Assembly: GCF_000192795.1 (NCBI RefSeq)
Contig: NW_007360605.1
Coordinates: forward strand, 134,485-198,484
Reading direction: 5' to 3'
Length of the DNA stretch: 64,000 nucleotides
Origin: Vavraia culicis subsp. floridensis
Taxonomy: Eukaryota > Microsporidia > Pleistophoridae
Shown: positions 62,029 through 64,000 of the stretch, one piece after another
How the letters are laid out: each line of letters opens with the position of its first letter
Position numbering within the stretch: the first letter of the stretch is position 1
Position numbers and translations under genes: made by a program
Notes under the pieces: model-generated
The model's input: the letters and a program-made list of their open reading frames with translations, nothing else
Told to the model about the DNA's origin: nothing
Databases searched by the model: none

Positions 62029-64000
62029 TTACGCATCGTAGTTTGGATGCACATACACGTACCCTTCATTCTCGTAGAATACGCCCTCCTTATTGATCAG
62101 CCATTCCAGCACATTCTCCGCTCGCTTCTGCTCCTCGCCCAGCATCTCTTCGCTCATTATCTTGTCCTCAATGCTACCTATGTAATAGATCACAAGATCC
62201 TCCTTGGTCAGCCGTTCCTTGGTTTTAAGAATATAAACGAAGGTGTTCAAAATGCTCTCCACGTCTTTGTTGTTCAATACCGTATCGTTGATTTGGATGT
62301 CCTCCATTTTAATTTCCAGCATACTGCCGGTTATCAGCCGGTACGCTTCCTCAACATACGTACACACAACGTCACTGCAGTAAAGCTTTGCCAGGGCCTC
62401 GCTCAGCCGTATCATGCTCTCCAATGTTCGCACCCCGACTGTGTAGTTCTTATGGTTCACCGTGTTCTGCATTCTCAGTTTTTTATACTTCTCTATGATC
62501 AGTTTTTCTGCCTCTTCGGTCATCTTCGGCTTTCTGTTCTTCACATGTTCTATATAAACGAGGATTTCATCTTTAGTCATGTCCATCTCCTGGTTGTAAA
62601 CTTGCTCGATCTCTTTCAGGTCATCAACGTGGTCTAAAGCTTCCCTTTGTTCGTTCAGTGCGTTTTCCTTTTGTCCGTGTTCATCGCCTGCGACCACGTC
62701 GAACTGATCAAAACCAAGATGGTTATTGATCACTCTCCTCGCTATCCGCCTGTCATTGCTCTCATCTACTTCGTCTACAATCACGTAGAATAGATCAAAC
62801 CTGCTCATAACAGCATCGCTCAGGCTCACATTGTATCGTAAGCTTTTTTTTCTGTCATACCGCCCTCCTCTCGGATTGGCTGCCGCCAACACACTTGCAC
62901 GTGCATTCAGTGTTACGTGTATTCCTGCTTTGTTAATAGTCACTGTCTGCTGTTCCATCGCTTCATGCAGTGCCGTCCTGTCAGTGACGCTCAGCTTATC
63001 AAATTCGTCGATGCAGCATATCCCGTTGTCAGCCAGCACCAGTGCACCCGCCTCAACCACATTTTCGTTCTCGTTCCTGGTCACTGCAGCTGTGAGTCCG
63101 ACCCCGCTTGCCGTTTTACCGGTCGTGTAAATCGCGGGCACCTGTTTCAAAAACTGGCTCTTTGCAGCACCCGGATCACCAAGCAACAAGATATTGATGT
63201 TCTTTCGTTTTGTTGAGCTGCCGCCTACCATCATCAGTAAAATAGCATTCTTTATGTTCTTATGGCCGTATATCGATGGAAAAAGCTTCTGCGAAAGGGT
63301 CTCATACAAATTGGGGATACTGCTCACCTTCCTCAGAATTTTGTCCTTGTCCAGCTCGTGCTTGCTTTCCTTCTCAACACTCATAGCCTCAAACACGATT
63401 TTTAGATGGTCTTCCTCCGCGCTTATCACCGATTCTGTCCGTTTCAGCACCTTTTTCATCCGCAGGTTCTTCTCAATTTTCACCACTCCATTAAAAATAA
63501 CCACCTCACCAGGTTTTACCTTCTCGGTCAAATCGTCCAACACAACAATCTCTAGTGACCTGGGCAGATACCCCCCAATGATATCGGCATCCACCTCCTG
63601 CACGCTTATCCGCTGGTAATCCCTAAAACGAACAGGAATGACCTTGTAATTTTTTCTGTTAGGACACAAATGGTTCACACACTTGAAACTCTGGTAGTTC
63701 GTGGTCTCCCTCGTCACAGATTTGCACGATGCACACTTCATCTTTGCGCTCATCAGCTCAGGATATATGGCGGTTGTGCGTGTGACACGTGCCCTAAAGC
63801 TTATAAGCCTGTTCATCTGCTTTGTAGAGATCTCTCTGAGCCTGTAAATTACCAGATTACCGTTAAATCTGTACTTTCTATCTATTTTTGAAATATTGTT
63901 GATAATGAAGTATGAAAGATCCTTATCGTGCATGCTTAGCGATTTGAGCGATATTACATCCTCAATTGCCGCACCCAAGTATGTTTTTAGTGCTTCTTCG
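62029..64000 (-). CDS. MCM6: DNA replication licensing factor MCM6 (5' end outside window)
   Basis: 657 codons are visible and the frame is still open at base 64000, so the N-terminus lies beyond the right edge. The first ATG-like position inside the window is not the true start. Visible features: zinc motif C-x2-C (CASC) and later CVNHLC, Walker A GDPGAAKSQFLKQ, Walker B CIDEFDKL, the sensor/arginine region AANPRGGRYDRKKSLRYNVS then SDAVMSRFDLFYVIVDE. The YDR.KSL..N..LS...MSRFDLFF..VDE run is diagnostic of MCM6 among the six MCMs. A C-terminal winged-helix region follows a Glu/Lys-rich linker. It should assemble with MCM5 (5090-7009) in the replicative helicase. Confidence 0.93.
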   Translation of the reverse strand, partial: EEALKTYLGAAIEDVISLKSLSMHDKDLSYFIINNISKIDRKYRFNGNLVIYRLREISTKQMNRLISFRARVTRTTAIYPELMSAKMKCASCKSVTRETTNYQSFKCVNHLCPNRKNYKVIPVRFRDYQRISVQEVDADIIGGYLPRSLEIVVLDDLTEKVKPGEVVIFNGVVKIEKNLRMKKVLKRTESVISAEEDHLKIVFEAMSVEKESKHELDKDKILRKVSSIPNLYETLSQKLFPSIYGHKNIKNAILLMMVGGSSTKRKNINILLLGDPGAAKSQFLKQVPAIYTTGKTASGVGLTAAVTRNENENVVEAGALVLADNGICCIDEFDKLSVTDRTALHEAMEQQTVTINKAGIHVTLNARASVLAAANPRGGRYDRKKSLRYNVSLSDAVMSRFDLFYVIVDEVDESNDRRIARRVINNHLGFDQFDVVAGDEHGQKENALNEQREALDHVDDLKEIEQVYNQEMDMTKDEILVYIEHVKNRKPKMTEEAEKLIIEKYKKLRMQNTVNHKNYTVGVRTLESMIRLSEALAKLYCSDVVCTYVEEAYRLITGSMLEIKMEDIQINDTVLNNKDVESILNTFVYILKTKERLTKEDLVIYYIGSIEDKIMSEEMLGEEQKRAENVLEWLINKEGVFYENEGYVYVHPNYDA

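Overview
The window looks like nuclear DNA from a microsporidian. The evidence is intron-free, often shortened eukaryotic genes (a 57-residue NOP10, a 277-residue CDC73, a 185-residue EMG1), an actin, MCM5 and MCM6, two homeodomain genes, a forkhead gene and secreted leucine-rich-repeat proteins. Most confident genes also carry an AAATTT-like A/T block and a C-run (CCC) just before the ATG, a start signal described for Microsporidia. Intergenic DNA is long and AT-rich for the phylum, which fits a less compacted lineage such as Trachipleistophora/Vavraia-type species. That placement is inference only. Several starts below were moved to an internal ATG because that ATG sits just after the C-run or A/T block.

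Layout. 1-3.8 kb: a divergent pair (V-ATPase F-like and an Eme1-like nuclease partner) sharing 29 bp, then a five-helix membrane protein. 5-11 kb: MCM5, a TRMT2A-like tRNA m5U methyltransferase and a protein with two possible dsRBD-like folds. 11.8-25.5 kb: the surface/secreted and membrane section, with two leucine-rich-repeat type proteins, a head-to-head pair of related type I membrane proteins, Lunapark and a secreted coiled-coil protein. 27-38 kb: a helical-repeat protein, a large Sec7 ARF-GEF, V-ATPase subunit d and a three-helix membrane protein. 40-46.6 kb: forkhead factor, EMG1, tRNA-Glu(CUC), small unknown genes, CDC73 and a NOP10 gene below the usual ORF size cut-off. 48-57 kb: two related homeodomain genes about 4.9 kb apart in gene-poor DNA with decayed coding pieces. 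57-64 kb: actin, aspartyl aminopeptidase and MCM6, which runs off the right edge.

Together the genes cover replication (MCM5, MCM6), repair (Eme1-like), ribosome and snoRNP assembly (EMG1, NOP10), tRNA modification and decoding (TRMT2A-like, tRNA-Glu), transcription (CDC73, forkhead, homeodomain), vacuolar acidification (V-ATPase d and perhaps F) and ER/Golgi organisation (Lunapark, Sec7). No operons are expected. No intact mobile element, CRISPR array or rRNA gene was seen. Five minisatellites with 29-51 bp units lie between genes. The most unusual items are the paired type I membrane proteins, the homeobox pair in its gene desert, the double dsRBD-like protein, and large hydrophilic insertions inside conserved catalytic domains.
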